The notes: generated by a model from the sequence alone, not told the origin. Positions 1 through 9,433 are shown, counted from the first letter of the stretch. The stretch: 64,000 nucleotides of DNA from Flaviramulus sp. (GCA_030731745.1 JANQTJ010000015.1:194293-258292), one strand, 5' to 3'. A program made the numbers and translations.

Positions 1-105
1 CTCTTGGTTTAATTTTACGGTTCTGATTAATCCTGAATAAACAGTAGCAACAAATCCATTTTTAAAATAAAAAGGTGGTTTGTAAGTCGACTCTATTATA
101 GGCAT
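1..105 (-). CDS. YheT-like alpha/beta hydrolase, N-terminal fragment (runs off the window)
   Basis: The reverse strand carries an open frame from an ATG at 105 to the window edge, encoding only the first 35 residues. The start reads MPIIESTYKPPFYFKNGF, which resembles the N-terminus of YheT/ABHD1-3-type alpha/beta hydrolases in Flavobacteria (an S-Y-K-P-P-F, K-N-G-H-like opening). The catalytic region lies outside the window, so enzymatic function cannot be checked. It sits 28 bp downstream of the adenine deaminase gene on the same strand and may be co-transcribed with it. The call rests on recognising a short N-terminal pattern. Confidence 0.6.
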   Translation of the reverse strand, partial: MPIIESTYKPPFYFKNGFVATVYSGLIRTVKLNQE

Positions 106-133
106 ATTTGGCTAACGGTTTTTAATTTTTTGT

Positions 134-1756
134 TTAGTAATGCGTTAAAGAAGTGAATTTAAAATTTGTACCATCAAACAAACCTTTATCACTTAATTTT
201 AATGATGGAATTACTAATAATGCCATAAAAGACAAAGTCATGTATGGTGCGTTTAATTTGGAACCTAACTGTTTTGCCATGGCATCTAATTCTGCATATA
301 ATTTACCCACTGTTAGACCATCTTTATCACTCATAATTCCTGCAACTGGAAGCGGCACCATTTTTTCATTAGTATTTGAAACCGCACAAATACCACCTTT
401 ATTTTCAATAATTAAATTAACAGCTTTACAAATGGCTTCATCATCAACACCTACGGCAATAATATTATGAGAGTCATGACCAACCGAACTCGCAATAGCA
501 CCTTCTTTTAATCCGAAGTTTTTAATAAATGCTATAGCAGGTTTTTGATTTTGATACCTGTTGACTACAGTCATTTTTAAAATATCCTTTTCTATGTTAG
601 ATATCAAATTTTCATCTTGTATAGTAGTTTCTTCAATAAGTTGATTTGTTACTAACTGACCTTCTAGAGCTTCAATAACTCGAATCTTTTTTGCTGAGGA
701 AGTTACTCTAAAATCAGCAATCGCTTTTTTATTACAATTGAAGTTATTTAAATTTTGAAAAGAAATTGGCTTCAATAAAGATTGTCCTTCACCAAAAACT
801 AAATTGCCATTAATATAAGTTTGAATCGTTGTAAAGTCTTTTAAATCTTCAACTATTATAAAATCTGCATGGTCTCCAACTTCCAATAAACCTACATCGA
901 GATTGTAATGCTTAACAGGATTTACACAAGCTGCTTTTAATACTTTAAAAACATCTATGCCTTTAGAAACCGCTCTTGCGCAAAGTTTATTAATATGGTT
1001 TAACATTAAATCGTCAGGGTGCTTATCATCGCAACAAAACATCATGTTTTCATAATATTCTGGTAATAAATCGATTAAAGCTTCAAAATTTTTAGCAGCA
1101 CTTCCTTCTCTAATTAAAATTTTCATCCCTTTTTGAAGTTTTTCTAATGCTTCCTCATAAGTAAAACATTCATGATCGGTAGAAATCCCAGCATTAATAT
1201 ATTTAGTAACATCATTACCTCTTAAACCAGGCGCATGACCATCAATGGGTTTATTAAAATGTTTTGCCCAAGCTATTTTTTTCATTACCTCAACATCATC
1301 AAAAAGAACACCTGGATAATTCATCATTTCAGTTAAATACTTAATATCTGGGTTTTCAAGTAGCGCTTTAATATCATCCGAGTCTATAATAGCACCAGCT
1401 GATTCAAAATTAGTAGCTGGCACACAAGAAGGAGCTCCAAAATTAAATTTAAAAGGTACTTTTTTGCCGTTTTCAATCATAAATTCAACACCTTTTACAC
1501 CTAGCACATTGGCTATTTCGTGTGGATCAGAAACGGTTGCTACGGTACCATGCATAACTGCTAATCTTGCAAATTCACTTGGAACCAACATGGAACTTTC
1601 AATATGGATATGAGCATCAACAAAACCTGGAATAATGAAACTTTCAACGTTATGTTGTAATTCTATAAGTGATATAATCTTGCCGTTTTCAAAAGTAATT
1701 TCACCTTTAAAAATCCGTCTATTTAACACATCAACTATATTTCCTTTAATTTTCAT
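134..1756 (-). CDS. ade: Adenine deaminase
   Basis: Predicted to deaminate adenine to hypoxanthine and ammonia for purine salvage in the cytosol. The 540-aa protein shows the amidohydrolase metal motif [10 protein letters not shown] (His49, His51) after a short N-terminal beta domain, then the family signature [11 protein letters not shown] near residue 77. The C-terminal adenine-deaminase domain contains [11 protein letters not shown]. Its length is slightly below that of well-studied homologues, with no obvious deletion. It lies 41 bp downstream of tilS on the same strand, so the two may share a transcript. Confident family assignment. Confidence 0.93.
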   Translation of the reverse strand: MKIKGNIVDVLNRRIFKGEITFENGKIISLIELQHNVESFIIPGFVDAHIHIESSMLVPSEFARLAVMHGTVATVSDPHEIANVLGVKGVEFMIENGKKVPFKFNFGAPSCVPATNFESAGAIIDSDDIKALLENPDIKYLTEMMNYPGVLFDDVEVMKKIAWAKHFNKPIDGHAPGLRGNDVTKYINAGISTDHECFTYEEALEKLQKGMKILIREGSAAKNFEALIDLLPEYYENMMFCCDDKHPDDLMLNHINKLCARAVSKGIDVFKVLKAACVNPVKHYNLDVGLLEVGDHADFIIVEDLKDFTTIQTYINGNLVFGEGQSLLKPISFQNLNNFNCNKKAIADFRVTSSAKKIRVIEALEGQLVTNQLIEETTIQDENLISNIEKDILKMTVVNRYQNQKPAIAFIKNFGLKEGAIASSVGHDSHNIIAVGVDDEAICKAVNLIIENKGGICAVSNTNEKMVPLPVAGIMSDKDGLTVGKLYAELDAMAKQLGSKLNAPYMTLSFMALLVIPSLKLSDKGLFDGTNFKFTSLTHY

Positions 1757-1797
1757 ATTTGAAAAGTGGGTTCTATGGTCTTATAAGCAATGAGACA

Positions 1798-3108
1798 TTA
1801 TTTTAATTCTATTTTTAAAATCTGTTTAGTGTTTTCTGTAACTCTATATCTCTGGTCTGCCCTTCTATTTATTACCCAAACAATACTTTTATCTGAACAA
1901 AGCAACCACGTATTTTCTTTATCTAATAGTGACATTTTTTCGTCTTTAAAATATTTACTTAGCTTCTTTTTTCCGTTCATACCTATTGGAAAAAACAAAT
2001 CACTTTCTTCTTTTTTTCTAATTATAAGTGGAAAATAAAGCAAGTCTTTATCTAAGTAAATTATATTTTCTGAGGCTGATAAAACAGAATCTACCTGAGT
2101 AATTTTTAAAGTTCCAAAAGGTGTAATACAATTTTCTTGTTCTGGATGTATTAAAATATCTTCAAAACTATCAGATGATATCTCACTTAATAATAAATGC
2201 TCCCTATTTTTTAATAATCGGTGTGTATTTGAAAAAACTTGTTTACCAGTTTCTGCATTCAAAAGACTTACTATATCATTCCATTCAGTAAATCCGTAAT
2301 CTTTAAAAATTTCAAATAAATAAGCTTTTGGGTTATTAACCTTTTTAAATTCTGAAATTTTAAAGCAGATATGCTGCTCATCAATAGCTTCAATGGCTCG
2401 TTTTAAAACAGCATTTGTGCTTTCTTCAACTATATCAGTAGTATCGTTTAAATTATTCAAGGTGTTTTGAAAACTTTCTAGTAAACTTGGATTGATTTCT
2501 TTTAAAATAGGAATAACCTCATGCCTAAGTTTGTTTCTAAGATATTTAACCGATTTATTACTGCTGTCATCTCGCCATTTAATATGATTTGCTTTTGCAT
2601 AATTTTGAATTTCTAGATTAGAAAAAGGCAATAATGGTCGCACAAACTTCCCATTAACTTTAGGGATTCCTGTTAATCCTTCCAAACCTGTTCCGCGTGT
2701 AAAATTGATTAAAAAAGTTTCCAAATTATCATCGGCATGATGAGCTGTTAAAATAACATCAAATTGTAATTGCGTTGCCAATTCCTCAAACCAATTATAT
2801 CGTAACTCTCTAGCAGCCATTTGTATAGAAAGTTTCTTGTTAATCGCATATTCTTGAGTATCAAAACTTTCAATAAAAACTTCAAGATCTAAATCTTCTG
2901 CTAATTGCAAAACAAAAGCTTCGTCAGCATCACTTTCATCTCCTCGCAAATTAAAATTACAATGAGCCAAAGCAATTTTAAATCCTAATTTGTTACACAA
3001 GTGCGTTAAAACAACGCTATCAATACCACCTGAAATGGCAATAATAATGTTACTTTCATTTAAAAAACGAAACTGATTATTAATATGATGTTTAAGTTTT
3101 TCTAGCAT
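1798..3108 (-). CDS. tilS: tRNA(Ile)-lysidine synthase
   Basis: TilS attaches lysine to C34 of the AUA-reading tRNA(Ile), an essential step that changes both codon and amino-acid identity. The PP-loop ATP-binding motif SGGIDS is at residues 26-31, followed by the typical AHCNFNLRG and TAHHADDNLET stretches. The C-terminal part (about residues 350-436) is the weakly conserved TilS_C region. Length (436 aa) is normal. The ATG at 3108 lies only 4 bases after a TATATTTG element, so the mRNA may be nearly leaderless. It is divergent from the sigma-like gene at 3232. Confidence 0.95.
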   Translation of the reverse strand: MLEKLKHHINNQFRFLNESNIIIAISGGIDSVVLTHLCNKLGFKIALAHCNFNLRGDESDADEAFVLQLAEDLDLEVFIESFDTQEYAINKKLSIQMAARELRYNWFEELATQLQFDVILTAHHADDNLETFLINFTRGTGLEGLTGIPKVNGKFVRPLLPFSNLEIQNYAKANHIKWRDDSSNKSVKYLRNKLRHEVIPILKEINPSLLESFQNTLNNLNDTTDIVEESTNAVLKRAIEAIDEQHICFKISEFKKVNNPKAYLFEIFKDYGFTEWNDIVSLLNAETGKQVFSNTHRLLKNREHLLLSEISSDSFEDILIHPEQENCITPFGTLKITQVDSVLSASENIIYLDKDLLYFPLIIRKKEESDLFFPIGMNGKKKLSKYFKDEKMSLLDKENTWLLCSDKSIVWVINRRADQRYRVTENTKQILKIELK

Positions 3109-3112
3109 ACTT

Positions 3113-3120
3113 CAAATATA
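3113..3120 (-). promoter_or_regulatory. Promoter -7 element (TATATTTG) for tilS
   Basis: On the reverse strand this reads TATATTTG, matching the Bacteroidota -7 consensus TAnnTTTG. Its 3' end is 4 bases from the tilS ATG, so transcription would start at or next to the start codon. No clear -33 TTG is visible at the usual distance. Confidence 0.6.
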
Positions 3121-3231
3121 CAACTTTGTGAATTTAAAAATGTATGTTCCTTTGAATGTGACATGACAAATATCATATTATAACACACTAGATTTTGTAA
3201 CTTTAGAATATAAATTTTAATACTTTTTATT

Positions 3232-3918
3232 ATGAGCTTACTAGAAAACTTAAACGACAAAGCCACACAAACTGTTTTTAATAAAAAGGTAGTTGCAACT
3301 ACACAACACTTACAAACTTACGTAAAGCACAGATTGTATATTGCGGAATCAACTAAAGTAATCCCTAAAAACATGTTCACTTCTAACGATATAATTGATG
3401 AAGCTGTAGCTAAATTTTATGAAAATGGTTATGATATTGATTTGGATGAAATGGGAATAAAGTTAAAACTTTTTAAAATTGTTGATAAAGATTTAGACAA
3501 CCTATTTGAAAAAGAAGCTTTTCATAAAAAAACTACTAGTACTGATATTATTTTGAAAGAAGAATTAGATGGTTTAGAAGAATTATATACCATTGATGAA
3601 GACTACGATTTTATTATGAATGAAGAGCTAAACGACATCTCATATAAACAAGATAACAAACAGAAATATTTGTTTTTATATGATGATGATAATAAATCGT
3701 TTATGAATGCTTTGGAAATTAAAGATCTATCATCTACTATGGAAAATAACAAAATACTAGGAAAAATATATACTTGGCTACCTATAAGAGTATCTAGTAT
3801 TGTTGATCTTTATGTATTTGGAAAATTAAATTATGATGAAATAGCATCAGTTAAAAATACTGAGGTAATTAGAGTCGTAAGGGTTATAGAGTTAGCTAAA
3901 AAAAGTTTTAAATCTTAA
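3232..3918 (+). CDS. Sigma-70-like protein of unknown role
   Basis: A 228-aa soluble protein. Its last 45 or so residues (LPIRVSSIVDLYVFGKLNYD onward) read like sigma region 4: a conserved turn, DLY..GKL.YDEIA, then a recognition-helix-like segment ending AKKSFKS. The first 80 residues, with LYIAESTKVIPKNMF and NDIIDEAVAKFYENGYDID, look like a region-2-like helical domain, but the typical ECF region 2 signature is missing. The middle (about 90-160) is very acidic. It could be a diverged sigma factor or a sigma-derived regulator. No anti-sigma gene is adjacent. Divergent from tilS and convergent with pabB, with a 6-bp gap to pabB. Confidence 0.6.
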   Translation: MSLLENLNDKATQTVFNKKVVATTQHLQTYVKHRLYIAESTKVIPKNMFTSNDIIDEAVAKFYENGYDIDLDEMGIKLKLFKIVDKDLDNLFEKEAFHKKTTSTDIILKEELDGLEELYTIDEDYDFIMNEELNDISYKQDNKQKYLFLYDDDNKSFMNALEIKDLSSTMENNKILGKIYTWLPIRVSSIVDLYVFGKLNYDEIASVKNTEVIRVVRVIELAKKSFKS

Positions 3919-3924
3919 CTTAAG

Positions 3925-5217
3925 TTAGTTTTCTAAAACGGTTCGCATAGCTTTGGCTTTAACTAAACATTCTTCATATTCTTGTAACGGCTCACTTTTA
4001 GCTGTAATAGCACTACCAACTGAGTAAGACAGATATTTTTTTGTTGCATTGTACAATATACTTCTAATAACCACATTGAAATCAAAATCATTTTCCGGTG
4101 TAAAATAGCCAACTGCTCCAGAATATAATCCTCGTTTTGTTTCTTCTAAATCTTCAATGATTTTCATTGCTGAAATTTTTGGTGCACCAGTCATGCTTCC
4201 CATAGGAAAGGTGCTTTTAATAATATCTATGGGAGATGTAGTTTCTTCAACTTTAGATTTTATAGTTGATACCATTTGATGCACTTGATCAAAGGTGTAA
4301 ATCTTGCATAATTCCTCAACTTTTACACTTCCCTTAATGGCAGTTTTGGATAAATCATTCCTTACTAAATCAACAATCATAATATTTTCACTTCGCTCTT
4401 TAATACTATTTGAAAGTGTTGTTTTTAACAATTCATCTTCTTTTAAACTATAAGAACGCTTTGCAGTCCCTTTAATGGGTTGAGTGATTACTATTTGCCC
4501 TTCCTTTTTTAAATAACGCTCTGGAGATGCTGATAATAAATAATTATCAAAGCACTTTAAAAATGTAGCAAAAGGAGGATTTGAAATTCCATTTAACTTA
4601 TTGTAAATATCTAAAGGATTTATTTCTGTGTTTTCAGCATAAAATTCTTGACAAAAATTGGTCTCATAAATATCTCCTCTAAGTATATGACTCAAAATAG
4701 TATGAATCTTCTCAAAATATTCATCTTTGTGAATCCGAAGTTTAATTTTAATATCATTTGGCTGGGAATATTGAAAAGCTTCTTTGGTGTTTTCAATAGT
4801 TTTTAAATCATCTTCAATCTCATCATCAACCATTTTCAAATACTGAATTTCTAATTGATTACCTCTTATAAAGAATAATTTTTTAGGTTGAAAAAAATAT
4901 AAATCAGAAAACCCTAAGCCATCAAAATTTTGAGAACTTAAAAATTCAATATCATTCTTTAAATCATAAGTAAGATATCCAAAAGCCCAATCTTTTAAAC
5001 TTGCTTGATAGTCTTTAAGTTTTTCAAATCCCTTTACATAATCTGTTTTAATACCGGTAAAAGCATCAACTGCCAATACAGCATCATAATTACCGTAATT
5101 TTGCTTGTATTCATTGGAATCTAACCAAACAACATCATCAAACTGTTGTGCCCAAATCAGTAATTGATTTTTAATTTTTTTGGTATCCGTTAACTTATGA
5201 ATGTATTTTGTCCTCAA
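3925..5217 (-). CDS. pabB: Aminodeoxychorismate synthase component I (PabB-type chorismate-binding enzyme)
   Basis: Predicted to convert chorismate, with glutamine-derived ammonia, to 4-amino-4-deoxychorismate for folate synthesis. The C-terminal chorismate-binding domain (about residues 155-425) is complete: SASPERYL, TQPIKGTAKR, RSENIMIVDLVRNDLS, FPMGSMTGAPKISAM and GLYSGAVGYF. The N-terminal domain is shorter than in TrpE, which favours PabB over anthranilate synthase, and no trp genes are nearby. The start is TTG at 5217, since no ATG lies near the expected N-terminus. A TAACTTTG promoter element at 5235-5242 is compatible with that start. The glutaminase partner (PabA) is not in this window. 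Confidence 0.87.
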   Translation of the reverse strand: MRTKYIHKLTDTKKIKNQLLIWAQQFDDVVWLDSNEYKQNYGNYDAVLAVDAFTGIKTDYVKGFEKLKDYQASLKDWAFGYLTYDLKNDIEFLSSQNFDGLGFSDLYFFQPKKLFFIRGNQLEIQYLKMVDDEIEDDLKTIENTKEAFQYSQPNDIKIKLRIHKDEYFEKIHTILSHILRGDIYETNFCQEFYAENTEINPLDIYNKLNGISNPPFATFLKCFDNYLLSASPERYLKKEGQIVITQPIKGTAKRSYSLKEDELLKTTLSNSIKERSENIMIVDLVRNDLSKTAIKGSVKVEELCKIYTFDQVHQMVSTIKSKVEETTSPIDIIKSTFPMGSMTGAPKISAMKIIEDLEETKRGLYSGAVGYFTPENDFDFNVVIRSILYNATKKYLSYSVGSAITAKSEPLQEYEECLVKAKAMRTVLEN

Positions 5218-5234
5218 TTAAAAGTATTATGCAG

Positions 5235-5242
5235 CAAAGTTA
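5235..5242 (-). promoter_or_regulatory. Promoter -7 element (TAACTTTG) for pabB
   Basis: Reads TAACTTTG on the reverse strand, 17 bases before the TTG start of pabB. Matches the TAnnTTTG consensus of Bacteroidota housekeeping promoters. Confidence 0.55.
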
Positions 5243-5297
5243 CTTAGAATACTTAAAATTTTAAGATTTTTGCACAATAGTTTAATAACATAAAAGC

Positions 5298-6188
5298 ATG
5301 GTTACTTTACAAAATGATAAACTTAAAATTGCAGTAAAAAATACAGGTGCAGAACTTTGTAAAATTGCATCAGTAATAAATAAAACCGACTTTATGTGGG
5401 ATGCCAACCCCAATGTATGGGGTAGTTTTGCACCCAACTTATTCCCTATTATTGGTGCTTTAAAAAACAACTCATATTACTTTGAAAACGCTAAGTTTGA
5501 ACTTCCAAAACATGGTTTTATTCGAAATAACAATCAATTAAAGCTTATTAATCAAACTGCAAATAGTATCACTTTTAGCCTTATTTATAACGAGGTGTTA
5601 TTAAAAATATATCCATTTAAGTTTGAATTTAAAATTACATTTGTTTTAATAGATAATATTATTGAAATACATCATAGTGTTATAAATTTAGACACAAAAA
5701 CTATGTATTTTTCTTTGGGTGGACATCCAGCTTTTAAGTGTCCGGTTTATAAAAATGAAAGTTATGACGATTATTCCTTAGAGTTTGAACACTCAGAAAA
5801 TTCGAGTACACATCTCATTAATATGAAAAACGGACTGATTTCACGTCAAATAAAATTAGTTTTGAATGATAACAAAACACTTAATTTACATCATGATTTG
5901 TTTAACGAAGATGCACTTATTTTTAAAGATTTAAAATCAAGAAAAGTTACTTTAAAAAGTAATAAAAATGGAAACATTTTAAGTGTGATGTATCAAGATT
6001 TTAATTATTTAGGTATTTGGGCTAAACCAACTGGCGATTATGTTTGCATAGAGCCTTGGCTTGGTATTGCTGATAATGAAGCTACCAACCAAAACCTAGA
6101 TGAGAAAGAAGCTATTATAAGTTTAAAACCAAATGATACTTTTAAGGCAACTTATAGCATAGAAATACATAATAAGCATTTAGTCTAA
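5298..6188 (+). CDS. Aldose 1-epimerase family protein
   Basis: A 296-aa galactose-mutarotase-fold protein, predicted to interconvert sugar anomers or act on a sugar phosphate. The central FSLGGHPAFKCPV segment carries the conserved His of this superfamily. The end of the protein has LGIWAKPTGDYVCIEPWLGIAD, a pattern of the LacX/YeaD-like branch. There is no signal peptide, so it is cytosolic. The substrate cannot be deduced because neighbours are unrelated. Divergent from pabB across about 80 bp and 41 bp upstream of the helicase gene. Confidence 0.85.
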   Translation: MVTLQNDKLKIAVKNTGAELCKIASVINKTDFMWDANPNVWGSFAPNLFPIIGALKNNSYYFENAKFELPKHGFIRNNNQLKLINQTANSITFSLIYNEVLLKIYPFKFEFKITFVLIDNIIEIHHSVINLDTKTMYFSLGGHPAFKCPVYKNESYDDYSLEFEHSENSSTHLINMKNGLISRQIKLVLNDNKTLNLHHDLFNEDALIFKDLKSRKVTLKSNKNGNILSVMYQDFNYLGIWAKPTGDYVCIEPWLGIADNEATNQNLDEKEAIISLKPNDTFKATYSIEIHNKHLV

Positions 6189-6203
6189 CAAGAATAATAA
6201 GCT

Positions 6204-6211
6204 TAACTTTG
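6204..6211 (+). promoter_or_regulatory. Promoter -7 element (TAACTTTG) for the helicase gene
   Basis: TAACTTTG lies 18 bases before the GTG start at 6230, so the helicase gene probably has its own short-leader transcript. Confidence 0.55.
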
Positions 6212-6229
6212 CTAGCTAAATAGAACATC

Positions 6230-7585
6230 GTGAGTACTTTTGAAGATTTAAATTTAAATACCCCTTTATATAACGCCTTAGACGATTTAGGCTTTAAAAC
6301 CCCAACACCAATTCAAGCTGATGCTTTTAACGTTGTAGCTTCTGGGAAAGACATGGTAGGTATTGCACAAACTGGTACAGGTAAAACCTTTGCTTACATG
6401 TTGCCTATTTTAAAAAACTTAAAATTTTCAACACAAGAAAATCCTAGAGTTTTGGTTTTAGTACCTACAAGAGAACTAGTAGTGCAAGTAGTTGAGGAAA
6501 TTGAAAAGCTTTCAAAATATATCAATAATCGTGTTTTAGGTGTTTATGGAGGCACCAATATCAATACTCAAAAACAAGCAATCGCTAATGGTGTTGATAT
6601 CCTTGTTGCGACACCAGGTAGATTGTACGATTTGGCTTTAACGCGTGTTTTACAATTAAAATCTATACAAAAATTAGTAATAGATGAAGTTGATGTGATG
6701 CTCGATTTAGGTTTTAGACATCAGTTAATAAATATTTTTGATATCCTGCCAGAAAAGCGTCAAAACATTATGTTTTCTGCTACTATGACACAAGATGTAG
6801 ATGTATTAATTAATGATTTTTTTAAAAGTCCAGAACGGGTTTCAATAGCTTTATCTGGTACACCTTTAGAAAATATTACACAACAACGTTACAATATTCC
6901 AAATTTTCATACCAAAGTCAATTTACTAACGTATTTATTAAGTGATTCTGAAACCTATAATAAGGTTTTAATATTTGTAGCTTACAAAAAAATGGCTGAT
7001 AGATTATTTGATAATTTAGACATCCATTTTAAAGAAGAATTATGCGTAATCCACTCAAACAAAACTCAAAATTACAGACTACGTAGTATTGAACAATTTA
7101 GAAATGGAGAGAACCGTATTTTAATTGCTACCGATGTAATGGCTCGTGGTTTAGACATTGATAACGTAAGCCATGTTATTAATTTTGACACACCAGATTA
7201 CCCTGAAAACTACATGCACCGTATAGGAAGAACAGGAAGAGCCGAACGTAAAGGAGAATCGTTTGTTTTTTCTACAGAAGTAGAAGAAGACGCTATCAAA
7301 AATATAGAATCTTTAATGAAAATGACGATTCCGCTTATAGAAATTCCTGATTCGGTTGAAATTTCCACAGAACTTATTGAAGAAGAACGCCCACAAATAA
7401 AAGAGCGAAATAATCCAGTTAAACAAAAGGATGAAGATGCACCGGGACCTGCATTTCATGAAAAATCTGAAAAGAACTCTAAAGAAAACTTAGGTGGTAG
7501 TTATAAATTTAAAATAGCTGCTAAATATAAAAAACCTAAAACCAGAGGTGATAAAAATTATAATAAGCGGAATAAGAAAAAATAA
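6230..7585 (+). CDS. DEAD-box family ATP-dependent RNA helicase (DEVD variant)
   Basis: A 451-aa RNA helicase likely active in ribosome assembly or RNA turnover. The Q motif (FKTPTPIQ), Walker A AQTGTGKT (46-53), PTRELV, SAT (183-185), ARGLD and HRIGRTGRAE motifs are all present, so both RecA-like domains are intact. Motif II reads DEVD (152-155) rather than DEAD. The last 80 residues are a charged, Lys-rich tail typical of RNA-binding extensions. The start is GTG, chosen because it gives the usual MSTFEDLNLN-type N-terminus and follows a good promoter element. Convergent with hipA. Confidence 0.92.
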   Translation: MSTFEDLNLNTPLYNALDDLGFKTPTPIQADAFNVVASGKDMVGIAQTGTGKTFAYMLPILKNLKFSTQENPRVLVLVPTRELVVQVVEEIEKLSKYINNRVLGVYGGTNINTQKQAIANGVDILVATPGRLYDLALTRVLQLKSIQKLVIDEVDVMLDLGFRHQLINIFDILPEKRQNIMFSATMTQDVDVLINDFFKSPERVSIALSGTPLENITQQRYNIPNFHTKVNLLTYLLSDSETYNKVLIFVAYKKMADRLFDNLDIHFKEELCVIHSNKTQNYRLRSIEQFRNGENRILIATDVMARGLDIDNVSHVINFDTPDYPENYMHRIGRTGRAERKGESFVFSTEVEEDAIKNIESLMKMTIPLIEIPDSVEISTELIEEERPQIKERNNPVKQKDEDAPGPAFHEKSEKNSKENLGGSYKFKIAAKYKKPKTRGDKNYNKRNKKK

Positions 7586-7601
7586 ATCTTTTAGTGTTTT
7601 A

Positions 7602-8915
7602 CTATTCTAAATTTAACAAGGTTTTTTTTATAGAATCAAGTAATATAGCATTAACGTTTACAGCCTCTGCATAATCATTCCAATGCTGCACTTTAGCGTT
7701 AATCTCTGAAATAATATGTGGTGCCTTTTTTATATTCATGGCCTTAGCAAAATCAAGCAAATCATCTTTATCAATTCCAATTCTTTTACCATTAACACTT
7801 AAGGCATGCTGACTTACCCAAATACTATCTGGTCTGTAAGCATGACAAACATCATATGCTGGAGCTAATTGCCATACTCCACCCTCTTTAAGTAAAAAAG
7901 CTATATTTTTAGTATGGTCATCACAGTTTCTAGCAATCACATTAAATACCATTCTGCGATACATTTGTTCAGCATCAGGATAGGGTAACCTAAGCATTCT
8001 CATTGTTTGAAATAGTTGCTCATAACTAAAACTCCTAACCTCATTAAAATCATAGTGTTGCATGGCGCAAAAGGTTTGAATATGATGTTTTACAGAGCCA
8101 CCCTCTCTATCAAATCTTTTTGTCATAAAATGAGCTCTACCATTCTCTTCCAATAATTCGGATTCCATCATTTCAATACCACAATCTTTTGCCATATTGT
8201 AATATGCCATTTCAATCCTACCATAGCCTTTACTTTCACCAAATTGAGCATCACTTACACCATCTAATTTTATCAGCCAATGCTCAAATCCTTTGGGTGC
8301 ATTTGTTTGACCAGAGCGCACTTGTCCTGTTTTTTTGTTGTAAGCAATAATAGCTTTTGGTCTCGCTCCACCTGCAGAAGTTCCTATTTTCAAAATATCC
8401 ATTACCGCCTGCTGCTCATCTGCATTCAAATTAGCTTCAAACCCTTCTCTCTTGTTTAGCATACGCTTTGCAATATCTACTAAACTATCGATCTCAACTT
8501 CAAAAGTGTTTTTATTTGGCTTTAATTGAGTAGGTTCAAATTCTAAAGCACCCATACCTCTTTTACCTATAAAACATAACTGCTCTATCGGATTCATACT
8601 ATTTTCTGGACGTCCATTTTGTGCTAACCAAATATTTATTAATTGGTTTCCATATTTATCAGGTAACACATCAGCTAATAAACCTGGTAAACCTTTAAAT
8701 GTACCATATTCACTATTCTTTGCAGGCTTTAATTCTGAAAATGAAAATATATTTTGATTTAAATTAATAGGCATTTTAATAGGCGCTAAATCTATCTGTT
8801 TCAATTTAAATTTTGGCTCATATTCAAAACTAGCCAGTTTTTGAGTTTCATCCCAAGCTACTGCACCAACTATTTTACCCCAAATTTTTACAAATGCTGT
8901 TTTAACCTCTACCAT
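7602..8915 (-). CDS. hipA: HipA-type serine/threonine kinase toxin
   Basis: Toxin half of a type II toxin-antitoxin pair. Characterised HipA kinases phosphorylate aminoacyl-tRNA synthetases (GltX in E. coli) and induce dormancy. The 437-aa protein has the N-terminal HipA subdomain (GKIVGAVAW), a Gly-rich ATP-loop GTSAGGARPK (178-187), Lys216 in LIKLDG, the catalytic NCDDHTKN (Asp332, Asn337) and APAYDV with the metal-binding Asp355. It therefore looks catalytically intact. The Ser in the Gly-rich loop corresponds to the region autophosphorylated in E. coli HipA. It overlaps hipB by 7 bp, which implies coupled translation with antitoxin first. Confidence 0.92.
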   Translation of the reverse strand: MVEVKTAFVKIWGKIVGAVAWDETQKLASFEYEPKFKLKQIDLAPIKMPINLNQNIFSFSELKPAKNSEYGTFKGLPGLLADVLPDKYGNQLINIWLAQNGRPENSMNPIEQLCFIGKRGMGALEFEPTQLKPNKNTFEVEIDSLVDIAKRMLNKREGFEANLNADEQQAVMDILKIGTSAGGARPKAIIAYNKKTGQVRSGQTNAPKGFEHWLIKLDGVSDAQFGESKGYGRIEMAYYNMAKDCGIEMMESELLEENGRAHFMTKRFDREGGSVKHHIQTFCAMQHYDFNEVRSFSYEQLFQTMRMLRLPYPDAEQMYRRMVFNVIARNCDDHTKNIAFLLKEGGVWQLAPAYDVCHAYRPDSIWVSQHALSVNGKRIGIDKDDLLDFAKAMNIKKAPHIISEINAKVQHWNDYAEAVNVNAILLDSIKKTLLNLE

Positions 8916-9256
8916 TCACTATCCTTTTGTTCGTTTTCTTCAACTTTTGTTCGCGCTCTTTGCCTTTTTTGTTTATCAAGTTTAGCAAGCTCTAAAGGAC
9001 TTATTTGGGTTTCAATTTTAAATACCTCCAATACTTCAAGCAAATTAAGTGCTCTCAAAATTTGTATTAAGGATATTAAAGAGATTGGTTCGCCATTTTC
9101 TATTTGACTCATAGTCCAACGATTAATTCCAGCAGCTTCAGCAACTTTAGCTTGCGTTTTATTTTGAAATAACCGTTTATCTTTTATATAAGCTCCAATA
9201 AAAAAAATAATAGATTTATCGGTCATTGAAGGCCAATTAATATTAGAATTTCCCAT
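8909..9256 (-). CDS. hipB: HipB-type XRE-family antitoxin and autorepressor
   Basis: A 115-aa DNA-binding protein with a helix-turn-helix around residues 35-75 (TQAKVAEAAGINRWTMSQIE). In characterised pairs HipB neutralises HipA and represses the operon cooperatively with it. The C-terminal tail from about residue 90 is Lys/Arg/Glu-rich and probably flexible, as in other HipB proteins. Three copies of a GTTAGT-N4-ACYAAY palindrome lie upstream (9283-9392) and are the likely operators. The stop codon lies inside the start of hipA. Confidence 0.88.
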   Translation of the reverse strand: MGNSNINWPSMTDKSIIFFIGAYIKDKRLFQNKTQAKVAEAAGINRWTMSQIENGEPISLISLIQILRALNLLEVLEVFKIETQISPLELAKLDKQKRQRARTKVEENEQKDSEW

Positions 9257-9282
9257 TGTTAATAATTTAATTACTATTTTTT

Positions 9283-9298
9283 GTTAGTATTTACCAAT
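9283..9298. promoter_or_regulatory. HipB operator candidate 1
   Basis: GTTAGTATTTACCAAT, a near-perfect inverted repeat GTTAGT-N4-ACCAAT, 27 bp upstream of the hipB ATG. It is the promoter-proximal member of a set of three similar palindromes. Confidence 0.6.
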
Positions 9299-9335
9299 TC
9301 AAAAATATAAAATATCAAATAAAAAACAAAAAAAA

Positions 9336-9351
9336 GTTAGTAATAACCAAC
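9336..9351. promoter_or_regulatory. HipB operator candidate 2
   Basis: GTTAGTAATAACCAAC, inverted repeat GTTAGT-N4-ACCAAC. Its centre is 53 bp from candidate 1, about five helical turns, so both would face the same side of the DNA. Confidence 0.6.
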
Positions 9352-9376
9352 ATTAAAATAAAATTAAATACTTTAT

Positions 9377-9392
9377 GATAGTAATTACTAAC
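9377..9392. promoter_or_regulatory. HipB operator candidate 3
   Basis: GATAGTAATTACTAAC; read on the reverse strand it is GTTAGTAATTACTATC, the same motif with one weaker half-site. Its centre is 41 bp from candidate 2, about four helical turns. Confidence 0.5.
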
Positions 9393-9433
9393 TTTTTAAT
9401 AAAATTAAAATAGCAGATAGAAGAGTATATATA

